Part shown: piece by piece, positions 42,331-42,463 of the stretch
Layout: every line of letters begins with the position of its first letter
Position numbering within the stretch: position 1 is the first letter of the stretch
Source of the DNA: JAXJQF01 sp036311285
GTDB taxonomy: Bacteria; Pseudomonadota; Gammaproteobacteria; Enterobacterales; Succinivibrionaceae
DNA: 42,463 bases
Assembly: GCA_036311285.1 (NCBI GenBank)
Contig: JAXJQF010000102.1
Location: 1-42,463, forward strand
Direction of reading: 5' to 3'
Program-made: the position numbers and the translations under genes
The notes under the pieces: generated by a model
The model's database searches: none
Told to the model about the DNA's origin: nothing
The model's input: only the letters and a program-made list of their open reading frames with translations

Positions 42331-42463
42331 TGACCCCCATAAGTTGAACAAATAAAACTTATGCTTATTCTAAGGCTGAATTTCTTACTTCACAAGGAGT
42401 TCGGCCTTTTAATTTTTTCTGTATTCTATCATTGTTGTAATAATAGATATATTTCTCCATCGC
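42331..42463 (-). mobile_element. End of an IS3-family (IS150-like) insertion sequence (partial)
   Basis: TGACCCCCATAAGTTGAACA (42331-42350) is the kind of terminal inverted repeat found on IS150-group elements, and the transposase C-terminus begins just inside it. The element enters from the right edge, with its 3' end pointing towards djlA; the other end is outside the window. The 3-bp target repeat therefore cannot be tested. Confidence 0.85.
42365..42463 (-). CDS. C-terminus of an IS3-family transposase (partial)
   Basis: The last 32 residues of a leftward gene are visible: KYIYYYNNDRIQKKLKGRTP followed by CEVRNSALE and TAA. YYNNDRIQKKLKGRTP is the conserved end of the DDE integrase (OrfB) of IS3/IS150 elements, where the sequence is usually YYNNERIQLKLKGLSP. 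The catalytic residues lie upstream, outside the window. Confidence 0.9.
   Translation of the reverse strand, partial: AMEKYIYYYNNDRIQKKLKGRTPCEVRNSALE

Noticed and set aside
1..42463. A defence island, prophage, secondary-metabolite cluster or other new multi-gene system
   Set aside because: Apart from one small protein, the partial IS genes and the loosely assigned ligase-like gene, every gene fits a known housekeeping family in a conserved gammaproteobacterial order; no cluster of unknown genes exists.

Overview
The window is a 42.5 kb, AT-rich stretch of a gammaproteobacterial chromosome made almost entirely of housekeeping genes. Protein similarity to Escherichia coli is recognisable throughout, and the gene order keeps several E. 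coli/Vibrio-type blocks: nadB facing rpoE-rseABC, then lepA-lepB-rnc-era-recO, relA-pyrG-eno-ftsB-ispD-ispF-surE-yqaA-nlpD facing mutS, pncC-recA-recX-alaS-csrA-tRNA-Ser-tRNA-Arg, dnaB-alr, prfB-lysS, and trmB-amgK-murU-djlA. The low GC content, compact order and missing rpoS would fit a gut or rumen anaerobe near Aeromonadales/Succinivibrionaceae. That placement is a guess from gene order and composition, not from a database match.

Layout. 1-142 is the end of an insertion sequence, probably IS256-like. 156-4059 is a minus-strand operon: O-antigen ligase/PglL-like protein, ribA, nadB. 4162-6961 is the envelope-stress module rpoE-rseA-rseB-rseC behind a predicted sigma-E promoter. 7123-12221 carries translation, secretion and RNA-processing genes (lepA, lepB, rnc, era, recO). 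12552-22163 runs relA, pyrG, eno, ftsB, ispD, ispF, surE, a YqaA/DedA protein and nlpD. 22199-24772 is mutS on the minus strand. 24943-30585 holds pncC, recA, recX, alaS and csrA. 30752-31041 has tRNA-Ser(GCU) and two identical tRNA-Arg(ACG). 31178-33711 is dnaB and alr. 33773-35190 is minus strand again, with a small unknown envelope protein and nadC. 35366-42298 is prfB, lysS, dapA, trmB, amgK, murU and djlA. 42331-42463 is the end of an IS3-family element. With IS ends at both borders, the window is probably one whole draft contig bounded by repeats.

Themes. NAD supply appears three times (nadB, nadC, pncC). Cell-wall supply and recycling is covered by alr, dapA, amgK/murU and nlpD. Genome maintenance is covered by recA, recX, mutS, recO and dnaB. 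The most interesting signals are regulatory rather than new genes. Hairpins sit directly in front of the starts of relA, pyrG, recX and trmB, and a terminator lies close before ftsB. There is a possible attenuator between relA and pyrG, CsrA-type sites on the csrA leader, a prfB without its programmed frameshift in a region where TGA stops are rare, and no canonical LexA box before recA. I found no defence system, CRISPR array, prophage or evident new multi-gene system.
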